64,000 nt of DNA. Source: Vagococcus xieshaowenii. GTDB lineage: Bacteria > Bacillota > Bacilli > Lactobacillales > Vagococcaceae. This document shows, one piece after another, positions 52,470-63,148 of this stretch (positions are counted from its first letter, which is position 1; every line of letters starts with the position of its first letter). The stretch lies in NCBI RefSeq assembly GCF_004792515.1, contig NZ_CP038865.1:1682501-1746500 (forward strand), given 5' to 3'. A program made the translations under genes and the position numbers. The notes under the pieces are model-generated. The model saw only the letters and a list, made by a program, of their open reading frames with translations, made no database searches and was not told the origin of the DNA.

Positions 52470-53972
52470 TTATTTAAGCATCCAGTTAGTTGATTCTCCT
52501 GGAATATTACCTTTGGTCCAGAATTTTGCTTCATATGATTGACCATTGTATTGAACTACCGATTTTGCTTGGTAAGCTTTTTTACTTGACCATTCCTCTG
52601 TTCCATCGATTAATGTCCATACATCTGACTCGTCAGGGATATCATTTACCGTGTACCAAGCTGCTTTGTATGTACCTGTTTTGTACGTTACAACTTCTCC
52701 ACCCGTATAAATACTTGTTTTATCCCATGTACCATCAACTTCTGATGTTTCTTGTTCTTTTGTTGTCACATTCAAAATATTACTCATTTCTGATACTTGA
52801 CCATTCACAGCAACAGCTCGTACTGTATAACGATAACTTGTCGCGCTTGATAAACCATTATCAGTGAATTGTGTTTTTTCTGATTTAGCAATCATGATGC
52901 CGTCACGATAGATTTCGTAATGAGAAATGCCTGTTTCATGAATCGCTGCTCCCCACATTAAATCTACAGACGTTTCGCTAACTCCCATACTATGTAAATA
53001 CCCAGGGACAGTTGGCGCTGCTTGTTCACTTTCTTCTTCTGATAAAGTCTTAGCTACAAGAGCTTGGCTATGTTCAGATTTTTTCCCGTCTTTATTTATC
53101 GCTACTACTGTATAGCTATAAGAAGTATCCGCTGTTAATTTTTCATCAATAAATTCGGTTGTTTTGCTAGTCCCAACTAATTGATTATTTCTATATACTT
53201 CAAATTCCTTAATATCTTGATTAGTATTTTCCCATTGAATACCTAAACGATTACTTTCGCTAAACTTGACTGTAAGATTTTTTGGCTTAGCTACTTCTGT
53301 TTGAACGCTATCATTATCTACATTCACATCTAACGTTTGATAAAAGGCCATCCCTGTATCCGCTACATCCCACGCACTAACAATAACATGATACCCTTTG
53401 CGATCTTCTGGCACCTTAATCGTGTGTGTTAAGTAAGTGTTAGCTTGTGAACCGTCATATTGAACATCGTTGATTAATTCTAAATCATCTCGTGTAATAG
53501 TTTTATTCGGATTCCAGTTTTGTTTAGTTATATAGTAACTCCAACGACTTGTAGGATGTGTTGCAGTATAATGCCACGTAACGTCCAAGTCACCCGTGTT
53601 AATAGTCGTTGATTTCCAATAATTTTCTTTTTGAACAGCCATTTGAGAACCTAAGATATCATTAGCAGATGTAATCTTGCCATCTTCTGGACCAAAACCT
53701 GTCCCTGCTGGTTGAACGATATCTGACGGTAACAATGACAAGCCAAAGTTACGACCAAATCCCTTACCTGTTTCTAAACCTTGTGGATTATCCGCTGCTG
53801 CCCCATATTTTTGTTGCGCGGCTGTCCAACCAATAGCATTTTTTTCTAACGATCCTTGATACGCTCTTGATGGTGGATTCGCAATATAACCATGTGCTGA
53901 CACAACATCTGTTGATGCCCAAATCATCCCCCCAAGAACTGCTGTACTAACCAATAATTTTGATAACTTCAT
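52470..53972 (-). CDS. Secreted AA10 lytic polysaccharide monooxygenase with FnIII and chitin-binding modules
   Basis: 500 residues. Signal peptide 1-26, cleaved to expose His27 (AHGYIANPPSRAYQG), the first ligand of the copper histidine brace; the second is in WHYTATHPTSRWSYYI. The AA10 domain (about 27-210) is followed by two fibronectin type III domains and two C-terminal CBM5/12-type modules, each with the aromatic pattern (YTGGEVVTYKTGTYKAAWYT; SVVQYNGQSYEAKFWTKG). Expected to cleave chitin, possibly cellulose, oxidatively. GGGAGATGG site before ATG at 53972. An AraC-type regulator gene lies just upstream in the same orientation and may control it. Confidence 0.93.
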   Translation of the reverse strand: MKLSKLLVSTAVLGGMIWASTDVVSAHGYIANPPSRAYQGSLEKNAIGWTAAQQKYGAAADNPQGLETGKGFGRNFGLSLLPSDIVQPAGTGFGPEDGKITSANDILGSQMAVQKENYWKSTTINTGDLDVTWHYTATHPTSRWSYYITKQNWNPNKTITRDDLELINDVQYDGSQANTYLTHTIKVPEDRKGYHVIVSAWDVADTGMAFYQTLDVNVDNDSVQTEVAKPKNLTVKFSESNRLGIQWENTNQDIKEFEVYRNNQLVGTSKTTEFIDEKLTADTSYSYTVVAINKDGKKSEHSQALVAKTLSEEESEQAAPTVPGYLHSMGVSETSVDLMWGAAIHETGISHYEIYRDGIMIAKSEKTQFTDNGLSSATSYRYTVRAVAVNGQVSEMSNILNVTTKEQETSEVDGTWDKTSIYTGGEVVTYKTGTYKAAWYTVNDIPDESDVWTLIDGTEEWSSKKAYQAKSVVQYNGQSYEAKFWTKGNIPGESTNWMLK

Positions 53973-54037
53973 TTTTCCATCTCCCTTTAATATATTATAA
54001 TCAAGCATTAATTTCTAAAAACACTTGAGTATTCCCA

Positions 54038-54904
54038 CTAAAAATTGCGATGTAGCATTTTAATCGATTCTAAATATTTCTTTGGTGAAAGTCCTTCGTT
54101 TTTTTTAAAAACAGTGGAGAAATGCGACACACTTTTATAACCCACCATTTTTGATACTTGGGCGACACTATAGCGATTTTCACGAATCAAAAACTTTGCT
54201 CTTTCCATTCTGAGTAACATTAAATAATTCATTACTGTATAAGATGTTTGTTGCTTAAACATACTTTTTAAATAAGATTTACTTAAATAAAATTCTTTAC
54301 AAATCACCTCTAAATTTATGTGCGACGAAAGATTATCTTCCATAAATAAGATAATGGCGTTCACCCTGTCATCTAAAAAATCTCGTTTCAAAAATAAATT
54401 ATCCACCTGAAAACTATCCAATTTTTTTCGATACAATTCTATTAACAATTGTGTAAAACATAAATGAAGCATTTGCTCTGAAGCAAAATGAGCCTTTAAT
54501 TTACTACTAAAGACCATTCTCGCTTCAATCGCTAACTTTCTAAATAACTCTCTTAATTCCATATCATCACAAATATTAATCGAGTAATTTTTGAAATTAA
54601 CCATAGCACTCGACTGACAGATAAAAGAAACAAATAGTAAACTTGACAATGGTTGTTCATTTCTAGACAAGTTGATGCTTCTATTTGGTTCTAAGAAAAC
54701 AACATCTCCCTTAGATAAAATAACAACATCTTCCCCATTATTTATTTTCATTTCTCCATGATCAACATAAATCATTTGCCAGTAGTTTTTGCGTTCTCCA
54801 CTAAAACTATCATCTTTTAGTAAATCTAAATAATGCATGCTTTCAATTCGTTCTACATCAATGGTCACCGATAATTCTTTTGAACCAACATATTTAACTA
54901 TCAT
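54038..54904 (-). CDS. AraC family transcriptional regulator
   Basis: 288 residues. The N-terminal part is cupin-like (QMIYVDHGEMKINNGED, LSKGDVVFLEPN), probably the sensing domain. The C-terminal 100 residues form the double helix-turn-helix (INLEVICKEFYLSKSYLKSM, YSVAQVSKMVGYKSVSHFST, ending GLSPKKYLES). Such regulators often control nearby polysaccharide-use genes. It lies 65 bp upstream of the LPMO gene in the same direction. Effector unknown. Confidence 0.9.
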   Translation of the reverse strand: MIVKYVGSKELSVTIDVERIESMHYLDLLKDDSFSGERKNYWQMIYVDHGEMKINNGEDVVILSKGDVVFLEPNRSINLSRNEQPLSSLLFVSFICQSSAMVNFKNYSINICDDMELRELFRKLAIEARMVFSSKLKAHFASEQMLHLCFTQLLIELYRKKLDSFQVDNLFLKRDFLDDRVNAIILFMEDNLSSHINLEVICKEFYLSKSYLKSMFKQQTSYTVMNYLMLLRMERAKFLIRENRYSVAQVSKMVGYKSVSHFSTVFKKNEGLSPKKYLESIKMLHRNF

Positions 54905-55045
54905 CCAAATTCACCTCTAACAACGCTACACATTAAGTGTATCACATCAATTTATTATTTTTTTCTAATCGTCACAATAATAGCCTATAACAAAAAAAAT
55001 GAAGCTTTTTTTAAAAAATAACAAAATATATCCTATTAATTCCAT

Positions 55046-55087
55046 TAAAAAAAACTAAAAACAGAAAGTTCTGCTTTTAGTTTTTTT
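55046..55087 (-). terminator. Terminator after the DUF1846 gene
   Basis: Stem AAAACTAAAA-A-CAGAA paired with TTCTG-CTTTTAGTTTT, with A- and T-runs on both sides. It overlaps the gene end at 55089 closely. Confidence 0.88.
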
Positions 55088-55088
55088 C

Positions 55089-56609
55089 TTACATATAAAA
55101 CAAATTTTTAGATGAAAACTCAGGTTCGCACGTAAATTCAATTCCTAAACTACGTAATACTTGTTCATCATCTTTATTTAACATTACGGTTGAATGGGCT
55201 TGTGCCCCTTTTAATGCCGTTAACTTACTATACGCAAGTTGCGCCACCGGGTTAGTCACAGCACTAATTGACAAAGCAATTAAAATTTCGTTAGCATTCA
55301 ATCCAATTAAACGGCCTGATAATTCATTAGCTTTTAAATTTTGGATAGGCTCTAAAATATTTGGTGATAATAATAAAATATCATCGCCAATATTTGCTAA
55401 TGATTTAATCGCATTTAGTATAGCTGACGCACTTGCTTCCATCAAGTCTGATGTTTTACCTGAAATAATCGTACCATCAACTAATTCTAATGACATAACT
55501 GCTGGCGTATAATCTGGATTCGACGCATGTTCAATTTTTAATCGTTCGGCATATTCTCTTGCTGGTGTTACAGCCGGACGGTCTTCTGGTTTCAATGATA
55601 CTTCTTCCATGATTATTTTTGCGCGGTTCAATGTGTCTAAGTCAATTAGGCCTTTTTTGTAATCACATTCCGAAGCAAAATAACGACGAATAATTTCTTG
55701 TTTTGAAGCTTGCTTAACCACTTCATCGTCTATAATACCAAAACCAACACGATTAACGCCCATATCCGTTGGTGAATTAAATTCACAGGCACGACCTGTA
55801 ATACGTTCAATCGTACGTTTGATAATCGGGAATGTTTCAATATCACGATTATAATTAATCGCAATTTCACCATAATGATCAAAATGGAACGAATCGATCA
55901 TATTAACGTCTTTTAAATCGACCGTCGCCGCTTCATAAGCAATATTTAATGGGTGTTTCAATGGGACATTCCAAACAGGGAACGTTTCAAATTTTGAATA
56001 CCCTGCTTCTCTTCCTTGTCGACTTTCATGATAAAGTTGTGTTAAACAAGTCGCTAATTTTCCACTTCCAGCACCAGGTCCTGTAACAACAACGATTGGT
56101 TTAGTCGTTGGAATAAACGTGTTCATCCCAAATCCTTCGTCACTTACAATTTTATCAACATTAACCGGATAGCCTTCGATAATACCGTGCGTGTATACTT
56201 TAATACCACGTTGTTCCAATTTATTAATAAAAATTTTCGTTGCGGGTTGACCACTAAATCGTGTGATCACCACACTATTTACTTTTAATTCATACTCTGC
56301 TAATTCATCGATTTGGCGCATAATATCCATATCATACGTAATGCCATAATCGCCTCGAATCTTATTACGTTCGATATCACCTGCGAAAACACAAATAATA
56401 ATTTCTGTTTGATCTTTTAACTTATGTAGTAATTTGATTTTTGCATCTTGGTCAAATCCCGGTAAAACACGTTTTGCATGCATGTCACCAATTAATTTAC
56501 CACCAAACTCTAAATATAATTTATCGTAGTTGTTTACACGTTCTAAAATATACTTAGATTGTTCTTCAATATACTTTTGTGGATCAAAACCTACTTTATT
56601 CAATTGCAT
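55089..56609 (-). CDS. DUF1846 domain protein (UPF0371 family)
   Basis: 506 residues, cytoplasmic, full length for the family. Start [20 protein letters not shown] and the loop [20 protein letters not shown] (P-loop-like, glycine rich) are typical. Later motifs are [17 protein letters not shown] and [18 protein letters not shown]. Structures are known for the family but the reaction is not clear to me. The GGGGTA ribosome site is close to the ATG. Monocistronic, with its own terminator. Confidence 0.9.
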   Translation of the reverse strand: MQLNKVGFDPQKYIEEQSKYILERVNNYDKLYLEFGGKLIGDMHAKRVLPGFDQDAKIKLLHKLKDQTEIIICVFAGDIERNKIRGDYGITYDMDIMRQIDELAEYELKVNSVVITRFSGQPATKIFINKLEQRGIKVYTHGIIEGYPVNVDKIVSDEGFGMNTFIPTTKPIVVVTGPGAGSGKLATCLTQLYHESRQGREAGYSKFETFPVWNVPLKHPLNIAYEAATVDLKDVNMIDSFHFDHYGEIAINYNRDIETFPIIKRTIERITGRACEFNSPTDMGVNRVGFGIIDDEVVKQASKQEIIRRYFASECDYKKGLIDLDTLNRAKIIMEEVSLKPEDRPAVTPAREYAERLKIEHASNPDYTPAVMSLELVDGTIISGKTSDLMEASASAILNAIKSLANIGDDILLLSPNILEPIQNLKANELSGRLIGLNANEILIALSISAVTNPVAQLAYSKLTALKGAQAHSTVMLNKDDEQVLRSLGIEFTCEPEFSSKNLFYM

Positions 56610-56720
56610 TACCCCTTAATGTGATTTTCTAAAAAATATAGTATCTATCTTATAAAAGATTCTCCCAATAAACAAGGGAGTTTTACAAAATTTAACCTAA
56701 ATGATATATTTATCTCTTTT

Positions 56721-56758
56721 AAAAAAAGAGTTGTGACCAAAAAAGTCACAACTTCTTT
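56721..56758 (-). terminator. Terminator of TGTGACA family, after galE
   Basis: Stem AAGAGTTGTGAC/GTCACAACTTCTTT with a 7-nt loop; A-run to the left gives the minus-strand T-tail. Confidence 0.86.
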
Positions 56759-56764
56759 CATTTA

Positions 56765-57754
56765 CTATCCTTGATAACCATTAGGATGGCTGACATGCCA
56801 TTCCCAAGCTGTTTCGATAATTTTATCAACCGTTGTATATTGTGGTTGCCAACCTAATACGTCGTAGGCTTTTTGTGGTGAGGCGATTAATACCGCTGGA
56901 TCTCCAGCACGACGTTCACCGATTTTAGCTGGAATTTCTTTTCCTGTCACACGACGAGCTGCTTCGACCATTTCTTTTACCGAGAAGCCTTCACTACTTC
57001 CTAAATTAAAGACACTACTTTCATTACCTGCTTTTAAGTAGTTAAGTGCTAAAATATGGGCCTCACATAAATCTACCACATGGACATAATCACGAATACA
57101 TGTGCCATCTTCTGTTGGATAATCGTCACCAAAAATTGTAATAGCCTCACGTTGGCCTAAGGCCGTTTGTAAGATAATTGGGACTAGATGTGTTTCTGGA
57201 TCGTGATCTTCACCAATTTTTGTTTCTAAATCAGCTCCTGCTACATTAAAGTAACGCAATGCGACATATTTGATACCGTATGCTTCATCGCACCAATGCA
57301 TCATTTTTTCCATCATCAACTTACTTTCACCATAAGGATTTTTAGGATTAGTTGCGGTTGTTTCTTTGATAGGTACTTCTTCTGGCTCACCATATGTTGC
57401 AGCTGTTGAAGAAAATACAATGTTTTTAACACCAAATTCCTGCATCACTTCTAAAGTAATTTGAGTTCCATAAACATTGTTATTAAAGTATTTTAAAGGT
57501 TTTCCTACAGATTCTCCAACTAATGAACTCGCTGCAAAATGAATGACACCTTCAATTTTTTCTTTTGAAAAAACCGAACGCATAAATTCTTTATCGCGAA
57601 TATCCCCTTGATAAAAACGTGCCTTGCTATCAATCGCCTCTTGATGCCCTGTTAATAAATTATCAATCACCACTACATCAAAACCTTGGCTTACTAGTTG
57701 CTTTACTGCATGAGAACCGATATAGCCAGCTCCCCCTAATACTGCAATTGTCAT
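56765..57754 (-). CDS. galE: UDP-glucose 4-epimerase
   Basis: 329 residues, short-chain dehydrogenase fold. NAD site [22 protein letters not shown], catalytic FSSTAATYG and NPYGESK (Tyr-X-X-X-Lys), [19 protein letters not shown] and [10 protein letters not shown]. Interconverts UDP-glucose and UDP-galactose for wall polymers or galactose use. AAGGAGTG site. A small membrane-protein gene lies 27 bp upstream in the same direction. Confidence 0.95.
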   Translation of the reverse strand: MTIAVLGGAGYIGSHAVKQLVSQGFDVVVIDNLLTGHQEAIDSKARFYQGDIRDKEFMRSVFSKEKIEGVIHFAASSLVGESVGKPLKYFNNNVYGTQITLEVMQEFGVKNIVFSSTAATYGEPEEVPIKETTATNPKNPYGESKLMMEKMMHWCDEAYGIKYVALRYFNVAGADLETKIGEDHDPETHLVPIILQTALGQREAITIFGDDYPTEDGTCIRDYVHVVDLCEAHILALNYLKAGNESSVFNLGSSEGFSVKEMVEAARRVTGKEIPAKIGERRAGDPAVLIASPQKAYDVLGWQPQYTTVDKIIETAWEWHVSHPNGYQG

Positions 57755-57780
57755 GTTGTCACTCCTTATTTAATAATTTT

Positions 57781-57993
57781 CTAAGTGAACAGATCGCTGT
57801 TCAACAAAAATAATACTGTATACGCTAACACTATAATACCATAAACCAAAGTACCTATGCCTAAAGAATAAAGAATATTCGTTAATAATTCATACGTTTC
57901 ACCAGTCTGCTCTTTCTTTTTGTAATTTAACATTATCGTAATCACAATCCCTAAAATAACAGAACAAGCTAGCAACAATAAGATCATTATCAT
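57781..57993 (-). CDS. Small membrane protein of unknown function
   Basis: 70 residues with two long hydrophobic helices (about 2-22 and 41-66) around a short polar linker (NYKKKEQTGETYE). AGGAGG ribosome site 10 nt before the ATG. It precedes galE by 27 bp and may be co-transcribed with it. No family recognised. Confidence 0.6.
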   Translation of the reverse strand: MIMILLLLACSVILGIVITIMLNYKKKEQTGETYELLTNILYSLGIGTLVYGIIVLAYTVLFLLNSDLFT

Positions 57994-58222
57994 CTTACAT
58001 GTGCCTCCTTATCATTTTCTCTTTATCATTATACACTCTTTTAAGTAAATACGACAAAGTAAACTACCTCATAACGATAAATATACACAAATCAAAACCT
58101 CCAGTGTGAACTGGAGGTTTGCTCTGCGGCTGAAAGCCTCTTTTACCGGCCTGGGCCTAAAAGGCCTACCGATTGGTCTCCCTTTTGCACCACACTTACT
58201 CACTGATTCTTAAAGAATCACT

Positions 58223-58696
58223 TTATTTTCTCTTATTTTTTTGTCCTGTAAACGGATCGTATTCTTCGAATAAGGTTAATTGATCCGCTACATAATCTTC
58301 CGTTATTTGATTTCTAATATATTCTTCTATCTGTTTTTTATTTCGACCTACCGTATCTACATAATATCCTCTACACCAAAATTTTCTATTCCCATAACGA
58401 TATTTCAACTCGGCATGTCTATCGAATATCATTAAACTACTTTTTCCTTTTAAATATCCTATAAATTCCGAGACACTCGTTTTTGGTGGAATACTTACCA
58501 ACATATGGATATGATCTTTACATGCGTTAGCTTCAATAATTTCTACACCTTTTCTGTCACATAATGCTCTTAATATTTCTCCGATACTTTTTTTATACTT
58601 TCCATATATGATTTGGCGTCGATATTTCGGTGCAAATACTATATGATACTTACATTTCCAGGTTGTATGTGATAAACTTTGATTGTCTTTTCTCAT
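58223..58696 (-). CDS. tnpA: IS200-family transposase TnpA
   Basis: 157 residues, complete. HUH motif HIH (62-64, in DHIHMLVSIPP) and catalytic Tyr126 (in IEEYIRNQ) are both present. WKCKYHIVFAPKYRR and KFWCRGYYVDTVG are family signatures. The ATG at 58696 has AGGAGG 8 nt upstream; an earlier in-frame start overlaps that site. The ribosome site is buried in a long hairpin (58706-58763), the known way IS200 limits its own expression. It appears intact and potentially mobile. Confidence 0.93.
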   Translation of the reverse strand: MRKDNQSLSHTTWKCKYHIVFAPKYRRQIIYGKYKKSIGEILRALCDRKGVEIIEANACKDHIHMLVSIPPKTSVSEFIGYLKGKSSLMIFDRHAELKYRYGNRKFWCRGYYVDTVGRNKKQIEEYIRNQITEDYVADQLTLFEEYDPFTGQKNKRK

Positions 58697-58704
58697 AAAA
58701 GACA

Positions 58705-58763
58705 CCTCCTAAATGATTTGATGTTGTGGTCGGGAAACCAACTTTATCTTATCATTTTAGGAG
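58705..58763 (-). promoter_or_regulatory. Hairpin hiding the tnpA ribosome site and blocking read-in
   Basis: CTCCTAAATGAT (58706-58717) pairs with ATCATTTTAGGAG (58751-58763), one bulge. On the minus strand the second arm contains the AGGAGG of tnpA. On the plus strand the hairpin is followed by eight T, so it is also a terminator against antisense transcription. Confidence 0.8.
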
Positions 58764-58834
58764 TTTTTTTTGTTACCACGCTGGAAGCTCCCTGAACCAC
58801 CCGCATAGCAGGTGGTTTTCAAAACATATAATAA

Positions 58835-58866
58835 AATAACTCCCACATCTAAATGTAGGAGTTATT
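58835..58866 (-). terminator. Terminator after the DUF975 gene
   Basis: Stem AATAACTCC(c)ACAT/ATGT(a)GGAGTTATT, with an AT-rich tail on the minus strand. Confidence 0.75.
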
Positions 58867-58868
58867 CA

Positions 58869-59570
58869 TTAACTATTTTCAATTAAATCTTGATAAAATG
58901 CTGCTTTGGTTGCATTGATATAAGGCGTCAACCACAAATATCCAATTCCTAATGTCAACATCGCAAGAAGATGCCAACCAACAAAAGATAAATCAAGCGC
59001 AAACAAGCGTCCTTTATGACCATCCATTAGTTGGCGACTATCCGTAATTAACTCCATTACTTGAACAGATTCCTCATTTTCTAGGCGATCATGAAACAAA
59101 TAATTCACTTGTGAATACGAATAACTCTTCACAATACCAGGGATAACAAATAATAAACTCCATAATGCTGTCAAAAGAATGACCATAATATTAATAAAAA
59201 AGTTATTACCAATCACTCCTGATTTAAATCCTTTCAAGTTATCTTCTAATGGCATAATTTTGGTTGAACGATCACGAACCAATGATAAATGTGTCCAACT
59301 TATCCCCATAAAAAATAACGAAGAAATAAGACTTGAGCTTCGATCCCAAAAATCAGAACCATTTGCTATTTTGGTATTGAAGTCAAATGAATCTGTCGAA
59401 ATATTAAAATTTTTAGAAAGAAATAACCAACCAATAACCGCTAACATAAATGGAATAATCATTAGTATGACATTCAGTAATACCGGCACTAAATTAAGTG
59501 CAATTGCTGATACCCATTTCCCTTCTAAACTGCTCTTAGCAATTCGTTTTAATTCTCCTGATGTTTTCAT
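58869..59570 (-). CDS. DUF975 family membrane protein
   Basis: 233 residues with about five membrane segments. It starts MKTSGELKRIAKSSLEGKW, the typical DUF975 opening, and has FVIPGIVKSYSYSQVNYLFH and the MDGHKGRLFALDLSFVGWHL stretch conserved in the family. Function unknown, perhaps membrane homeostasis. AGGAGG site before the ATG. Lies between the IS and groEL, separated by terminators on both sides. Confidence 0.88.
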   Translation of the reverse strand: MKTSGELKRIAKSSLEGKWVSAIALNLVPVLLNVILMIIPFMLAVIGWLFLSKNFNISTDSFDFNTKIANGSDFWDRSSSLISSLFFMGISWTHLSLVRDRSTKIMPLEDNLKGFKSGVIGNNFFINIMVILLTALWSLLFVIPGIVKSYSYSQVNYLFHDRLENEESVQVMELITDSRQLMDGHKGRLFALDLSFVGWHLLAMLTLGIGYLWLTPYINATKAAFYQDLIENS

Positions 59571-59636
59571 AATTTTTCCTCCTAAGCTATTAACAACTCC
59601 TATTATTGTACATTATACTCGGTTTTTTTGTAATAT

Positions 59637-59677
59637 CAAAAAAAATTGGATGACCGAAGATAGTCCTTCAGTCATCC
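59637..59677 (-). terminator. Terminator after groEL
   Basis: Stem GGATGAC(c)GAAG paired with CCTTC(a)GTCATCC, loop of about 5 nt, followed on the minus strand by AATTTTTTTT. Confidence 0.9.
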
Positions 59678-59703
59678 AAGACAACACTACTAACAGTTTT
59701 TTA

Positions 59704-61335
<1,632 letters not shown>

Positions 61336-61349
61336 TCATCCTCTACTTT

Positions 61350-61634
61350 CTATTCTACAATTGCGATAATATCTTTTTCATGAACAATCAAATAATCTTT
61401 ACCAGCATGATTCACTTCTGAACCTGCATATTTTTCAAATACTACTTGGTCACCAACTTTAACGGTTAACGGTAATGTTTCACCATTTTCAAATGTACGA
61501 CCCGGACCCACTGCTAGGATGGTTCCTACTTGTGGTTTTTCTTTAGAGGCTGAAGTTAATACCAGCCCTCCTGATGTGACTTCTTCTTGCTCAGCCACTT
61601 CAATAATGACACGATCTCTTAATGGTTTTAACAA
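61350..61634 (-). CDS. groES: 10 kDa co-chaperonin GroES
   Basis: 94 residues, LKPLRDRVIIEVAEQEEV at the start, the mobile loop TSGGLVLTSASKEKPQ, and VGDQVVFEKYAGSEV. The start is TTG at 61634: GGAGGG lies 7 nt upstream, and upstream ATG codons overlap that site. Caps GroEL. First gene of the operon. Confidence 0.96.
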   Translation of the reverse strand: MLKPLRDRVIIEVAEQEEVTSGGLVLTSASKEKPQVGTILAVGPGRTFENGETLPLTVKVGDQVVFEKYAGSEVNHAGKDYLIVHEKDIIAIVE

Positions 61635-61663
61635 CTTAAATCCCTCCATTTGCTTTATTAAGA

Positions 61664-61690
61664 TTAGCACTTAAAACTCAAGAGTGCTAA
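61664..61690 (-). promoter_or_regulatory. CIRCE operator (HrcA)
   Basis: TTAGCACTT-N9-GAGTGCTAA, matching the CIRCE consensus with one base changed in one arm. Sits between promoter and groES. Confidence 0.95.
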
Positions 61691-61701
61691 CCACACTTAT
61701 A

Positions 61702-61730
61702 ATAATACTCATTAATCATTCGTTTTGCAA
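61702..61730 (-). promoter_or_regulatory. SigmaA promoter of groESL
   Basis: The minus strand reads TTGCAA (61725-61730), 17-bp spacer, TATTAT (61702-61707). CIRCE begins 12 bp downstream of the -10, as expected. Confidence 0.85.
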
Positions 61731-61787
61731 GTGTTTTAATTTAAATTAGCTACTTGGCTCCATTCTCTTACCTCTCGCATTTTCAAA

Positions 61788-61814
61788 TAAAAAAGGAGCA
61801 GAATTTCTGCCCCT
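61788..61814 (-). terminator. Terminator after the PTS IIC gene
   Basis: Stem AGGAGCAGA/TCTGCCCCT with a short loop, and an A-run to the left (T-tail on the minus strand). It separates the PTS gene from groESL. Confidence 0.82.
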
Positions 61815-61850
61815 AATTATTACCTTTTCAATAAGGTAAATTCTATATAA

Positions 61851-63125
61851 CTAAATTGTTTCTTCCTCTTTGAATTTCTTCTCAAGTGCCAAGAAAAACG
61901 GCAGATATAACAAGATATCTAAAATAATCAAGACAATTTGTAAAGCTGAACCTCTAAAACTTCCCGTTGTTAAGAAACCACTAATAATTGGAGGCATTGT
62001 CCAAGTTGCAATCGTTCTCGTTAAAGGTACTAAACCTGAAGCCATTGCTAAGTACGCAACTACTACATTGACAATCGGTGCTAAAACAAATGGTACTAAT
62101 AACATCACATTCAAAACAACAGGCATCCCAAACATAGTAGGCTCATTAATATTAAACAAACCGGGCACAACCGTAATTGGTGCTAAAACTTTCGTACGTT
62201 GACTTGTTTTCTTCTTACGCGCTAAGTAACCTAAAACTAAAACTAAACCAATAGTCGCTCCACCACCACCGATGTAAACAAAGTTGTCCATGAACGCCAC
62301 GGTAAAAATATTAGGTAACGTTTGACCTGCTTGATAAGCTTCGCGGTTCGCATCTAAATTTGCAATCCAAATCGGTTGCATTACAGAATTCACAACGTTC
62401 CCACCATGAATCCCCACAAACCAGAATAAACTATTTAATGCAACGATAATAATTGAACCAAACACGTTACTTCCTACTAATCCTAAAGGTTTCCCTAATA
62501 TTACTTGTGCAATATCATGGATATTTGGCAAGTTCAATGAGTCTAATATACCGAATACAAATAACCAAAACGTGATTAAAACCGCACCTGGAATAATTGC
62601 GCTAAAACTTTTAGCTACCGCTGATGGCACTGTATCAGGTAGTTTAATTTGAATATTTTTGCTAATAAATAATTGATAAACATAGCCGTTAACTAACCCT
62701 AAAATAATTGCTACGAACAAGCCTTTAGCTGCCATATAACCTGTTGGCATACCCGCACCAGCATCAGATGAAATAAATGGGGTTACCGTAATAAACGTTG
62801 ATAATGAAATGATACCTGAAGAAACCCCATCGACACCATACTGTTTTGTTAAGCTATACGCTATCCCAAAACTGGCAACTAAACCGATCAAACCAAAACT
62901 ACTATCGACACCTTTCCATAAATAACCTGAAACACCAATTTTCCCTAACCAATCTTCCCATCCTGGTATCGGGAAACTAGCAATTACCATAAACAGAGAA
63001 CCCACAATAATGAGCGGCATCGCCAGAGTGATACCATCACGAATCGCGATTAAAAATTTATTGGCGCTTAATTTCCCAGCAACGGGCAACATTTTTTCCT
63101 CTAAAAAGGAATTGATTTTGTTCAT
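61851..63125 (-). CDS. PTS cellobiose/lactose-family transporter subunit IIC (third permease)
   Basis: 424 residues starting MNKINSFLEEKMLPVAGKLS. GGGAGG before this ATG is the better site than an upstream in-frame start. Around ten membrane helices, FVGIHGGNVVNSVMQPIW and VPGLFNINEPTMFGMPVV mark the IIC family. It is clearly more distant from the two permeases at 4.7-11.2 kb than they are from each other. It follows a DUF7916-type gene by 23 bp; no IIA or IIB lies nearby within the window, so it may use those of another operon. Confidence 0.9.
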   Translation of the reverse strand: MNKINSFLEEKMLPVAGKLSANKFLIAIRDGITLAMPLIIVGSLFMVIASFPIPGWEDWLGKIGVSGYLWKGVDSSFGLIGLVASFGIAYSLTKQYGVDGVSSGIISLSTFITVTPFISSDAGAGMPTGYMAAKGLFVAIILGLVNGYVYQLFISKNIQIKLPDTVPSAVAKSFSAIIPGAVLITFWLFVFGILDSLNLPNIHDIAQVILGKPLGLVGSNVFGSIIIVALNSLFWFVGIHGGNVVNSVMQPIWIANLDANREAYQAGQTLPNIFTVAFMDNFVYIGGGGATIGLVLVLGYLARKKKTSQRTKVLAPITVVPGLFNINEPTMFGMPVVLNVMLLVPFVLAPIVNVVVAYLAMASGLVPLTRTIATWTMPPIISGFLTTGSFRGSALQIVLIILDILLYLPFFLALEKKFKEEETI

Positions 63126-63148
63126 CTTTTTTCCTCCCAAATAATTAA

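Larger units (their letters stand above)
58090..58825 (-). mobile_element. IS200/IS605-type insertion sequence (IS200-like, TnpA only)
   Basis: About 735 bp with one transposase gene and no TnpB. Subterminal palindromes lie at both sides: AAACCTCCAG/CTGGAGGTTT at 58095-58120, and CCACC/GGTGG at 58797-58815, as needed for HUH single-strand transposition. There are no terminal inverted repeats or target duplication, as expected. Exact ends are estimated. It sits between the galE-linked membrane protein and the DUF975 gene. Confidence 0.85.
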
